A stretch of 64,000 bases of DNA from Megascapheus bottae (lineage: Eukaryota; Chordata; Mammalia; Rodentia; Geomyidae). Positions 1 through 11,000 of the stretch are shown piece after piece. Below the pieces are notes generated by a model. The model saw nothing but the letters and a program-made list of their open reading frames with translations. It was not told the origin of the DNA and searched no databases. The stretch spans positions 58,156,602-58,220,601 of the forward strand of contig JANJXV010000013.1 in the NCBI GenBank assembly GCA_024803745.1, given 5' to 3'. Each line of letters opens with the position of its first letter. The first letter of the stretch is position 1. The translations under genes and the position numbers were made by a program.

Positions 1-261
1 CTCTCCGTCCTCCAGTGTCCGAGGAGGATGAGGAGGAGCGGGAGGGGAAGGGACCCCAGAGGACTCGTGCTCCCCGTCCTCCAGTGTCTGAGGAGGACGT
101 GGAGGAGTGGGAGGGGACCCCAGAGGACTCGTGCTCCCCGTCCTCCAGTGTCTGAGGAGGACGTGGAGGAGTGGGAGGGGACCCCAGAGGACTCGTGCTC
201 CCCGTCCTCCAGTGTCCGAGGAGGACGAGGAGGAGCGGGAGGGGACCCCAGAGGACTCGTG
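1..261. repeat. 64-bp minisatellite at the left edge, about four copies
   Basis: Four head-to-tail copies lie at 1-69, 70-133, 134-197 and 198-261. Each contains CTCCAGTGTCTGAGGAGGAC, followed by a GGAGTGGGAGGGGACC-like block. The first copy carries a 5-nt insertion. The period of 64 is not a multiple of three, so the open frame running through it is not a protein repeat. The array may continue to the left of the window. Confidence 0.9.
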
Positions 262-1070
262 GCTCCTTTCTTTCTCCAGCCCTGGGCGCCGTCCCTGGGC
301 TTTCTCAAGGCTGCAGCTCCACCACCGCAGTCTCAGCGCCACCCCGGCCTTTTCTTTCTACTTGTGGGGTACCAAGGAATCAAACCTGGGTTTTGGTGCC
401 TGCTAGGCAGGCGCTCGCCCACTAGGCCACACTCCTGGCCCTGCTTTTCACGTCTCCCCGCTCCCCGGAAGGCCACTCTGCCCCGGTTGTCATTCACTTG
501 CCTGGCGCGGTGGCTCGCACCTGTTATCCCTGCTACTCATGAGGCTGAGATCTCAGGATCCCGGTTCAAAGCCAGCCAGGGTGGGACCACCTGTGAGACT
601 CTTGTCTCCAAACTAACCCCTCCACCCCGGGGCCACATCCCGGCCCCTGTGAGACTGATTACCAACTAATCAGCAAACAGTCACCAGTGGAGCTGTGGCT
701 CCAGTGGTATAATGATAGCCTGTGGCACATAAACCCAGGCCTTGGGTTCAAGTCCCAGGTCCAGTGTGCACATGCACGCATGGGTGCTGCACACTCTACA
801 CACACAGTATACACACCGAACACACACAGTACATACACACACACACACCCATGATAGTCATTATTCTGGGCTGGGAGTGTTGGCCTAGCAGTAGAGGGCT
901 TGCCTAGCATGCATGAAGCCCTGAGTTTGATTCCTCAGTATCACATGCACAGAAAAAGCCAGAAGTGGTGCCGTGGCTCAAGTGGTAGACCTCTAGCCTT
1001 GAGCAAAAAAAGTGTCCAAGGACAGTGCTCAGGCCCTGAGTTCAAGCCCCAGTACTGACAAGAAAAAGAA
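262..1070. repeat. SINE cluster, intergenic
   Basis: A minus-strand ID-like dimer remnant lies at about 270-441, recognised by GGTACCAAGGAATC and CTAGGCAGGCGCTC. A plus-strand B1-like-headed element lies at about 503-632 (CTACTCATGAGGCTGAGATC, GGTTCAAAGCCAGCC). A tRNA-like half is at 685-765, a CA-rich stretch at 795-850, and a full plus-strand ID-like dimer at about 866-1070. No gene is visible here. Confidence 0.8.
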
Positions 1071-1082
1071 AGTCATCATTCT

Positions 1083-1292
1083 GGGGCTGGGAATGTGGCT
1101 TAGTGGTAGAGTGCTCCCCTAGCGTGCAGGAAGCCCTGGCGGGGTTCAATTCCTCAGTACCACGGACACAGAAAAAGCCAAAGTGGTGCTATGGCTCAAG
1201 TGGTAGAGCCCTAGTCTTGAGCAAACAGAGCTCAGGAACAGTGCCCAGTCCCTGAATTCAAGCCCTAGAACTTACAGAAAAGGAAAGAAGGG
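1083..1292 (+). repeat. ID-like dimeric SINE
   Basis: The left monomer contains GTGGCTTAGTGGTAGAGTGC and TTCAATTCCTCAGTACCA. The right monomer contains TGGCTCAAGTGGTAGAGCCC and the B-box-like GAATTCAAGCCC. The element ends in an A-rich tail. Confidence 0.85.
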
Positions 1293-1477
1293 AAAAGTGG
1301 GTCATCATGGCACGGAAATTCAGACGCAGGAAATCTAGTTTGGGGGAGACACAGGCGGTGGGGCGTGTAAGTTACGCTTGCAGGGGGACACTCCTGTCCC
1401 CCCCACGCTCCTCTGTCCTGCAGGGCCGGGCCCAGCTCTCCACACCTGCAGTGTTCTCCTCGATAAGAACCACCCAG

Positions 1478-1915
1478 CCGGCATGCTGGCACACACCTGT
1501 CATCCTCGCTACTCAGACATCTGAGGATCAAGGTTCAAAGCCAGCCCTGGCGCTAAAGAACGTGACAGTCTCTTTTTTTTTTTTTTTGCTCGTTGTGGGG
1601 CTTGAGCTCAGGGCCTGAGCACTGTCCTTGGGCTTTTCTCAAGGCTAGCACTCTGCCACTTGAGCCTCAGCACTTCTTCCAGCTTTTTTCTGTGTATGTG
1701 GTACTGAGGAATTGAACCCAGGGCTTCGTGCATGCTAGGCAAGCACTCCACTACTAGGCCAAACTCCCGGCCCCAGAACGTGATAGTCTTATCTTCAATT
1801 AACCACTAGGTAAGGGGAAGTAGGGTTGTGGCTCCAGGGGTAGGGTGGTAGCCTTGAGCTGAAGAGTTCAGGGATAGCACCCAGGTCCAGAGTTCAAGCC
1901 TCATAACTGACAAAA
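1478..1915 (+). repeat. B1-headed dimeric SINE split by a later SINE
   Basis: The left half (CACACCTGTCATCCTCGCTA) runs to about 1571. The right half resumes at 1775 with TAGTCTTATCTTCAATTAAC and ends near 1915 in poly-A. The interruption at 1572-1774 is a minus-strand ID-like dimer. Confidence 0.85.
1572..1774 (-). mobile_element. ID-like dimeric SINE nested in another SINE
   Basis: The insert starts with a poly-T tract and ends in the reversed left monomer (CTAGGCAAGCACTCCACTAC). It is flanked by near-perfect 15-bp direct repeats, AGAACGTGACAGTCT at 1557-1571 and AGAACGTGATAGTCT at 1775-1789. These are the target-site duplication expected of LINE-mediated retrotransposition. Confidence 0.9.
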
Positions 1916-2585
1916 AAAAAAAAAGAACGACCCACACACTGGCAGATGTTCAAGGCAGCTTCATTGATAAGGGCTGGAAACCCATCCCAGGGCAGACCCA
2001 CTCTGGAGTCAACCCTTGATCGTGCCAAAGCCTCCTGCCTGCCCATGCAGGGGAACAGACCATGGATGCCAGGAATGCCATGGGAGATGCCGTGGGTACC
2101 AGTTCACAGGCAAGGCACTTCACGGGCTGAGAGCTCCTCTCCTGGATCAGCACTCTGCCCTGCCAAGTCTCAGCTTCTCAGAGGTGCAGTGGTGACTCAG
2201 CCCTCCTGGGGGCAAGAGTGCAGGTGGGTGCTGGCCCTTGTCCTCCCTGGCAGCAGGTCCGCACACACGTTCCAGCTTCGTGGGCTGAGCAGGGCTCACT
2301 GGTGTGTCCAGCTTGGTCCATTTCGCAGAAGCCAACTGAGGCACTTTCTGACCAGAAAGAGAGGAGGGTTCTCACTGAGCAAGCCTGCTTTCTGTCATTA
2401 TGAAACTTGCCTGGGCAGAAGCATGGCTGTCCACAGACTTTGCACCCAGTTCTCTGCTAACTCAGAAACGACTGGAATTGTCCTCTCTTCCAGTCTTGCT
2501 CGAAAGGGCTGGCTGAGTCACTCCTAGCGAAGGCAGCTACCTCTTGGCTGCTGGGACACGTGACACACACAAATGTAGAAAGTAG
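1916..2585. other. intergenic sequence, no gene recognised
   Basis: This is unique-looking sequence with no recognisable splice-flanked coding block. The 193-codon open frame across it shows no motif I recognise. I see nothing I can name. Confidence 0.5.
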
Positions 2586-3465
2586 GCTGGGAGTGTGAAC
2601 CCGTGCTGGGAGAGTGCTCACCTAGCACACACGAAACCCTGGGTTTGATTCCTCAGTACCACATACACAGAAAAGCTGGAAGTGGTGCTGTGGCTCAAGT
2701 GGCAGAGCTCTAGCCTTGAGCAAAAAGAGTCCAAGGCTCTGAGTTCAAGCCCCAGGACTGGCAAGAAAGAAAGGAAGAAAGAGAGGCCGGTAGTTTGGCC
2801 TAGTGGTTAAAGTGCTTGCCTAGCATGCATGAAGACCCGGGTTCGATTCCTCGGTACCACATACATAGAAAAAAGCCGGAAGTGGTGCTGAGGCTCAAGT
2901 GGTAGAGCTCTAGCCTTGAGAAAGTCCAAGGACAGTGCTCAGGCCCTGAGCTCAAGCCCAGGACTGGAAAAAAAAAAAAAAGAAAGAAAGAAAGGAAAAA
3001 AAAAAAAAAAAAGAGTGGAAGCCAGCCCTGGTGCTCACACCTGTAATGCCAGGTACTGTAGCCCGTGAGTGGTGATTCTCCAGCAGGGAGGGCAGGAAAG
3101 GCCTAGAGACTCTCATCTCCAGTTAACCAGCAGAAAGCAGAAGTGAAGTAACGCTGTGGCTCCAAGCTGTAGAGCAGAAAAGCTCCAGTGTCACATAGCA
3201 CCCAGGCCCAGAGTTCAAGCCCCACGGCACAGAAGGAGGAGGAGGAGCTGCGCCTGTCATCCCAGCTACTCAGGAGGCTGAGATCTGAGGACCAAGGTTC
3301 AAAGCCAACCTCGGCACAAAAGGACCTGAGCCTCGTCTCCAACTAACCTCTAGAAAACGGGAAGTGGGGCTTGGCTCAAGGGCAGGGCGGTAGCCTTGAG
3401 CTGAAGAGCTCAGGGACAGCTCCCAGGCCGAGCTCAAGCCCCGTGACCACCCCCTCCCCGGAAAA
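2586..3465 (+). repeat. four consecutive plus-strand SINEs
   Basis: Two ID-like dimers lie at about 2586-2782 and 2787-2990; the second is intact, with GTTTGGCCTAGTGG and GGGTTCGATTCCTCGGTACC. Two B1-headed dimers follow at about 3016-3238 and 3240-3465. All end in A-rich tails. Confidence 0.85.
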
Positions 3466-3566
3466 ATAAAAGAGGAGGAGGGGGAGAAGAAGAAGACAAA
3501 GAAGGAGGAGGAGGAGGGGGAGGAAGAGAAGGTGGCTGTGGAGGAGAGGGAGGAGGAGGAGCAGAT
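3466..3566. repeat. purine-rich GA/GGA tract
   Basis: About 100 bp of imperfect GAGGAG/GAAGAAG on the plus strand, directly after a SINE tail. It is a low-complexity tract, and the Lys/Glu-rich or Ser-rich frames through it are not genes. Confidence 0.85.
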
Positions 3567-6500
3567 TGTCCTGGCTGAGCCTAACACTGGACGTGAGCTC
3601 CCGCCAGCCTTTCAGGCCCCATCCGCCACACAGGCTGGTCATGAAGCAGGGTGGGTCAGAGAGATGTGATGAAAAGCACATAAGCACTGTTTTCTTCGTT
3701 TTAAGCCTTACATTCCCTCAAAAACTGCAGTTAAAAAGAGAGCATAGAGAAAAAAAAAAGTAGCTCTTGCCCACTGACCCTGCCTGGGAAACTAAACAAA
3801 GCCACCCTAAAGATCAGAGCCTACCTTGATACAATGACTCTTCATGGCACAAAGCGACGGACAGCTGACAGGGGAACCCGCCACAGTGGGCCCATTCTCC
3901 AAAGGATGCCAGACAGGCAGACCCCAGAATCTCAGCAAGACAGGGTACTGGAAGAGGACAGAGCACCAGGGGACACTCCCAAACCCCAGCCCGTGTTCTC
4001 ACCATAAATCGCCATGAGGAAAACGCACTGGCCTGTGCCCACGTGCCTGCACCCGTGTCTGCCGTGTGCGTGCTGCCTTCTGTTCATCTGGCTACGCTAA
4101 TGAACCTCTCGGTCTCTACCTCAATGTATCTGCAAATCTTTTTGGCACCCCAGGACCAGGCAAAGGCCTGTCCCTTCTGGGGACTGCCTCCCTGGAGCAT
4201 CACCATCACTGGCCCTTGGACAGCAGTCCTCCCGCCTCCAAGGCCTGTGATGGGTGGCTGGAGGACAGGTTCTGCAGAAGAAGCTGTTCGTGAGACAGCC
4301 CAGGCAGAGCCCAGAGGGTCGAGTGTGGGCGTATGGCTGCCCACAGGTCACGAGGACGAGCTGGTAGTTGGTGTGCTCCAAGTGGGGACGTGGCCCTCAG
4401 ATGTCGCCCCACGAAGGACTGCGGGCTTCCCTGGCAGGGCACAGACCAGAACAACTTCCAGCCGCCTGAAAAGCAACTCAGGTGCTACCGCGCTTCACAA
4501 ACCTGGCAGGTGAAGTGCTCCACTAATAATGGAAGGAAAGTGGAGGTGGAGGGGCCACTCGGGAGGCGAGAGCTCTACTTCTTGAGCCACAGCACCACTT
4601 CCGGCTTTTTCTATGTTGGTGGTACCAAGGAATCGAACCTGGGTCTTTGCGCATGCTAGGCAAGCACTTTACCACCAGGCCACACTCATGGTCCCGTGAG
4701 ACTATTATCTCCAATTAACCACCAGAAATCTGGAAGTGGCGCTGGGACTCAAGTGGTAGAGGACTAGTGTTGAGCTGAAGAGCTCAGGGACAGTGCTCAG
4801 GCCCAAAGTTCCAGTCCCATGACCCCCCTCCCCCTCCCACACACAAAAACAAGGTCAGCTGGGTGCTCACACCTCCTAGAGTGGGACGAGCCCTTGCTTG
4901 TTCAGGAACTTACTGAAAGCTGGGGTGGGGACTGAGGGTCCTTTCCTGCGGGCTCAGGGGCCGCCTCGGCCAAGCACTACCTTCCCGCATTACAGGCCAC
5001 CGTGCAGGGACATGCGCTGGACACACACCGCCTACTGGGGATGCGAGGTGAATAGGACCCTGACTTACTCGAGGGTTCTGCTCCTCTTGGGTCAGGTCAC
5101 CCTGTGCGGGGACACACACTGGGCGGCCCAGCTGCCACCTGTGACGTTGTCCAACTTCCTGGGCAGCAAAGTGCCTGTAATGCATCTTCTAAAAGGGAGG
5201 AAAAAGCCCCTTCTGCACGGCGTGGGAACCCTCTTGTGTTCTGGCTGGCCTGAGTGGGCCAAGCAGCGGTGAGAGCCACAAAGCCATGCTTGTCCCCAGA
5301 TAGACATGGGCTTTGTTTGTGGGGATGTGTGCTGTTGGCACAGACAGCGCAGAGTTGCAGTTCCATCTGCCAGAGGGGCTGGGTGGGCAGTCAGCTGAGC
5401 CACTGTCCTTAAGATCTGAAGTCCTAACGTTGGTCCTGCTTGTCCCCTCCACCTGTGTGCAGGACCTCTGCGGTCTGGGCCCATGGCTAGTGCAGGCTCC
5501 CCACTCTCTTACTGATTTGTGGGTAGGTGCCAAGGAGAGGGTGAGCACTTAAAGACAGGAGTGTTGCAGGGAGGGGACTGTGCTTGAACTCCAGGCAGGC
5601 TCCCTGGCCCCAGTGGCTCACTTTGGTTCCCAGTTCTTCTTCTGAGAGTTTCCCGAGGCCAGCAGGTGCCAAGGAGAGTGCGTGGCTGTGAATTGCCCCT
5701 TCCCACCTGCAGGACAGGGACACCCCAAGAGAAAGTGGGGTGATCACAGGGCTCCCCAGGCTGGCCCGCCCGAGGCTGAGGGCCTCGGTCCTGTCACTGG
5801 GCAGGCGCGACGGGCGGTCCCGTCCTCTCAGGAGGGCAGCAGAGCGGTGGCAGTCTCGTGGGTACAATTTGGACTGCCAGGCAGCAGTGCTCACGTCTGT
5901 AACCCCAGCGCCTCAGACGGCTGAGACATAGTTTCAGGCCATCCAAGCAGAAAAGTCAGAGATATTCCATTTCCAACCAACCAGTCAGCGGCTGGGCTGG
6001 AGATGTGGTTCAAGTGGCAAAAACAAAGCTAAGTCAGCGCTGGAGGCTGAGTTTGCGCCCCAGGAACTGGAATAATAGTGGTAGAGTGCTTGCCTAGCAT
6101 GCATGAGGCCCTGAGTTCAATTCCTTGTACCACATACACCTGAGTTCAAGCCCCAGGACTGCAAACAAAACAAAACAAAACACCCTTCTTGGGCCCATGG
6201 GCTTGGAGCCTCCTGAGCTGTCCTGGTGGTGGCCTAGGGGTGGGTAGGGAGTGAGAAGGAACAGCAGGGATAGGTTCCAGGGTGCACAAGTACAGGGCTG
6301 GAGGGGCCCAGGCCTACTGATGGGTGGGCAGGAGAGGCCAGGGAGCAGCTACCTGATGAGATCAGGGGTCCTCGGGCCAACAGAGGGCATTTTCTGAACA
6401 GAAGAAAAACTCACTAGGGCAGGAGACCTGACACCTGCCCCGCACCCATCCTCCACTTTCCCTTGGTTCTGGCTCTCTCTGGTAGCTCCGATTAAGGCTG

Positions 6501-7250
6501 ACATTTAGCCCTCTTCTTCCGGCCTGGGGAAGATGATGGCACCAAGTCCAGCTCCTTCTGACGAATTTCACTGGAAAGACTTGGTCTTGGTCCGCCTGGG
6601 CCTGTGTGTATCATGAGGCTAAGGCCATCTAGGCCTGGCTGACGCCTGGCCTCTGCTAGGAACAACCTGTTGCCTGCTGTTACCCCTGCCCACCATACTG
6701 GGACCCCAAGTCGGCCCCAGGAGGACCTACCTGAGAATGGGGTCTCATGGCCAACTACCCCTCTGCGCCCTCCCCACCATGAGAGGGACGATATGGCACC
6801 CCCTGGTGGCTACTCAGTGCAGCACCCAGAGCTGCCAGCAGAGGGGGCCACAGGCCTCCCAGGTAGACAGCTGCTTTGGGCACCGGTGCCTGCGAGTGGA
6901 GTGGAACTCCAGCTGGGCTCCATAAAGCCCACACCTTCCTTCTGGCATCACTTTCAGGTTGAAACAAAACTCTCTGGACCTGGTTTGGCCTTGCCTCAAA
7001 CTTACCCATATCCCGGGCCTGCTCAGTCTGTGGCCCCCGCAGCTGGTCTGGGTGACAGGCTTTGGCCGCCACAGTGCGAGTAGGATGGTGGAAAGGGGGT
7101 GCCTTGGGGACTGCCTCCCAGCCTCTCCCTTTCAGGTAAGTGTGGAAGCCCCAGGACGCATTTCTTGGCATATCTGTGGCTCTATTTGGCCATGGACTGC
7201 CCTCTGCCAGACAGCTCTTACAAGTGGCCTTGGAGCTAAGACACAGCCCT
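3567..7250. other. intergenic sequence with scattered SINE fragments
   Basis: Fragments of the two SINE classes lie at about 4585-4845, 5868-6060 and 6078-6165. The rest is unique sequence in which I recognise no exon. In human the next gene on this side of EPS8L2 is TALDO1; none of its sequence is apparent here. Confidence 0.55.
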
Positions 7251-7289
7251 CCCCAGGAGACAGACACGTGACCGCGTGGAGACAAGTGA

Positions 7290-7295
7290 TTTAAT
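7290..7295 (-). terminator. EPS8L2: candidate EPS8L2 polyadenylation signal ATTAAA
   Basis: The minus strand reads ATTAAA here, about 720 nt after the EPS8L2 stop at 8012. A GU-rich stretch (GTGTCTGTCT on the minus strand) follows within 35 nt. That would give a 3' UTR of about 740 nt. This is inferred; no closer AATAAA or ATTAAA was noticed on the minus strand. Confidence 0.4.
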
Positions 7296-8011
7296 GACCC
7301 AGCCTAGAGCCCCACCTCTCGTCTCCAGGTGTGGTGCTCGGCCCAGGGCCAAGACTCACCATTCACCAGCACACAGGCAGCCGCGTGCTGGCACTGTAGA
7401 GGCAGCTGTGACCCAGCTCTGCAGGTGGGCTTGGTCCAGCCCATGCCCCACAGTGGGCAGCACACAGCACACACCCCCAGCAGGGCCTGGAGGCCTGCGG
7501 TCCTGCCCAGACCACCCCTGGGGAGCAGCAGAGGACATGTCTGGGGTTCGGGGTGGTCGGCCTGGCCAGCATGGAGCCCAGGCCCATCTAGCAGTGTGGG
7601 TGGGTGGGTGGGTATAGAAGCAAGCTGCTAAGGGGGAGGCATGGAGATGAGGAAGAGGCCTGAGTACAGGGGTGAGAATGTCCGAGGGGAGGCCAGAAAA
7701 GGAGGCCTCACCTACCCAGGAGTCCTGGGGCACGGGGGCAGGTGGATGGGGGGCTGGCAGTGGCAGGCACAGCTTTGGCAGAGGCTGGCCTTGGCTTGGG
7801 AGGGGCATGGGGTATGGGTGGCTGAGAGGCCACCCACAGGTATTGCTGGGCCCCAGGACTGGGTGTACCTGGAGGCAGGCAAGTCAACCCCAGCCCACCC
7901 ACCTCCACTCCTGGTATAAAATACTATACATATAAAAATAACACTCCATGCACTCTGGGTGGGTCCCCGCGGCTGGGCTCCGGGCGGAGTCGGGAGCACC
8001 GGCAGAGGGGT

Positions 8012-11000
8012 CTAGCTGTCTTCAGTCCTCTTCTGGTTCATGAAAGGAAACCTGCTCATGAGCTGTTGCAGCTCTGACTCACTTTGCTGCTTCTAGGGAG
8101 GAGGGGGGACTCAGCTTAGGGACCAGGGGCCAGAGCCCGGCCCTTCCCTCTTTTGCAGTGATCACAGGAGCAGTGAAGCCAGGGGGAGGAGGAGGGCAGC
8201 CAGGAGGAGGAGGGGGCGGCCAGGGGAGGAGGGGGGGCGGCCAGGGGGAGGAGGAGGCGGCCAGGGGGAGGAGGGGGCGGCCAGGGGGAGGAGGGCGCGG
8301 CCAGGGGGAGGAGGGCGGCCAGGGGGAGGAGGAGGGGGCCTGGGGAGCAGGAGGGGGCCTGGGGAGCAGGAGGGGACCTGGGGAGGAGGGCGGCCAGGGG
8401 GAGGAGGGCGGCCGGGGGAGGAGGGGGCGGCGGGGGGGAGGAGGGCGCGGCCGGCTCACCTCCAGGACGGCCTTCTGCACGGTCAGCTGGCTGTACACGC
8501 GGATGCCCTCCTCGCCGCACACCTTCTTCAGCTCATCTTTGTTCAGCGAGAACAGCTGGGCCCCGGTCAGGATGCCCAGGCTCTCCACGATGCTGGGGAA
8601 GGGCAGAGGTGAGGGCGGTGGGGCCAGGCCCGCCCGGACCGCCCCGTCGAGGCCCGCCCACCCACGTCGAGGCCCGCCCGGACCGCCCCGTCGAGGCCCG
8701 CCCACCCACGTCGAGGCCCGCCCACCCCCGTCGAGGCCCGCCCACCCACGTCGAGGCCCGCCCGGACCGCCCCGTCGAGGCCCGCCCACCCACGTCGAGG
8801 CCCGCCCACCCCCGTCGAGGCCCGCCCACCCCCGTCGAGGCCCGCCCACCCCCGTCGAGGCCCGCCCACCCACGTCGAGGCCCGCCCACCCACGTCGAGG
8901 CCCGCCCCGCCCACGTCGAGGCCCGCCCACCCACGTCGAGGCCCGCCCCGCCCCCCGTCGAGGCCCGCCCCGCCCACGTCGAGGCCCACCCACCCACGTC
9001 GAGGCCCGCCCCGCCCCCCGTCGAGGCCCGCCCCGCCCACGTCGAGGCCCGCCCACCCACGTCGAGGCCCGCCCACCCACGTCGAGGCCCGCCCCGCCCC
9101 CCGTCGAGGCCCGCCCCGCCCCCCGTCGAGGCCCGCCCACCCCCGTCGAGGCCCGCCCACCCCCGTCGAGGCCCGCCCCGCCCACGTCGAGGCCCGCCCC
9201 GCCCACGTCGAGGCCCGCCCCGCCCCCCGTCGAGGCCCGCCCACCCACGTCGAGGCCCGCCCACCCACGTCGAGGCCCGCCCACCCACGTCGAGGCCCGC
9301 CCACCCACGTCGAGGCCCGCCCACCCCCGTCGAGGCCCGCCCCGCCCCCCGTCGAGGCCCGCCCACCCACGTCGAGGCCCGCCCACCCCCGTCGAGGCCC
9401 GCCCCGCCCACGTCGAGGCCCGCCCACCCACGTCGAGGCCCGCCCACCCCCGTCGAGGCCCGCCCCGCCCCCCGTCGAGGCCCGCCCACCCCCGTCGAGG
9501 CCCGCCCCGCCCACGTCGAGGCCCGCCCCGCCCACGTCGAGGCCCGCCCACCCCCGTCGAGGCCCGCCCACCCACGTCGAGGCCCGCCCACCCACGTCGA
9601 GGCCCGCCCACCCACGTCGAGGCCCGCCCACCCACGTCGAGGCCCGCCCACCCACGTCGAGGCCCGCCCACCCACGTCGAGGCCCGCCCCGCCCCCCGTC
9701 GAGGCCCGCCCACCCCCGTCGAGGCCCGCCCACCCACGTCGAGGCCCACCCACCCCCGTCGAGGCCCGCCCCGCCCCCCGTCGAGGCCCGCCCCGCCCCC
9801 CGTCGAGGCCCGCCCCGCCCACGTCGAGGCCCGCCCCGCCCCCCGTCGAGGCCCGCCCCGCCCACGTCGAGGCCCGCCCACCCACGTCGAGGCCCGCCCA
9901 CCCACGTCGAGGCCCGCCCCGCCCCACGTCGAGGCCCGCCCACCCCCGTCGAGGCCCGCCCACCCACGTCGAGGCCCGCCCACCCCCGTCGAGGCCCGCC
10001 CACCCACGTCGAGGCCCGCCCCGCCCCATGCCGCTCACCGGCCACTGAAGGCCTTGGCTTCCAGCCAGGCGCGGACCTGGTGGGGCCCGGACTCGAAGGT
10101 GAGCGGCAGGTGCACCGGCTGGCTGCGCTCCACGCGGAAGTGGCGCTGCGGCGCCGCCGGCGGCGTCGACTTGAAGTGGTGGCCGTGGCCGCTGATCCTC
10201 TTGGTGAGCTCGTCGTTGACCTCGTCCATGTGGTGGATCAGCTCTGTGGGGCGGGCACGGCGCTCAGCCCCGCCCCTGGGCGTGGCCGTCTGCGGCATCC
10301 CCGCCCCCTGGGCGTGGCCGTCCGCGGCATCCCCGCCCCTGGGCGTGGCCACCCCGCTGTATCCCCGCCCCCTGGGCGTGGCCGTCCGCGGCACCCCCGC
10401 CTCTGGGCGTGGCCACCCCGCTGTATCCCCGCCCCTTGGGCGTGTCTGTCCGCATCAGCCCCGCCCCTGGGCGTGGCGATCCTCTTGGCCCCGCCCCTCC
10501 CCACGCAGACCCAAGGGCTCACCGTCTTTGTTTCCTGCAAAAGTTGGGGGCAGTTTGTGGGTTGGGCTGGAGGGACCCCAGTATTTCTGGTTAGCCTGCC
10601 AGGGCGAGGGGAGGCGTTGTAAAGACTTGCCCAGGCCATCACTGGCCAGTCTATCCTGCCCTTTGGTCAAGACCCCAGGAGCTCCAGGGCCAGTCTTGGA
10701 TGGGGTCCGGGGCAGGGCCTGGGTGTGGAGCTAATGCAGCCGCGCTCCACCCCAGGGGCCGTGGCTGTGGTAGGACAGAACAGCCAGTCACCTGCTCTAG
10801 AGGAGGCCCCACGTCCTCTGGCCGAGCCTCAGCCAGGATGTTACAGGACACATAGCCTGCCTGGCCACTGCGATTCCGAAGCTTCCACCACTGCCCGTCA
10901 CCCTCCAGCACCTGTGGAGATGAGGGAGAGCCGGAAGAAGGGGTCAGCCCTGTGTAGCCCACCACTGCCCTGCTCTGGCATCACACTCCCCGGCCACTAG

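Noticed and set aside
1946..2527. A 193-codon frame in intergenic sequence
   Set aside because: No domain or splice context is recognisable, and it is of the length expected by chance in GC-rich sequence.
1..7250. Possible TALDO1 sequence, the next gene in human
   Set aside because: No TALDO1 motif or exon was recognised. It probably lies left of the window.
8079..10734. Frames of 479 to 858 codons on both strands, with Arg/Pro/Gly-rich repeats
   Set aside because: The unit of the intron 18 minisatellite lacks stops in nearly every frame, so both strands stay open together. The true coding part is only the EPS8L2 exons at 8460-8592 and 10039-10243.
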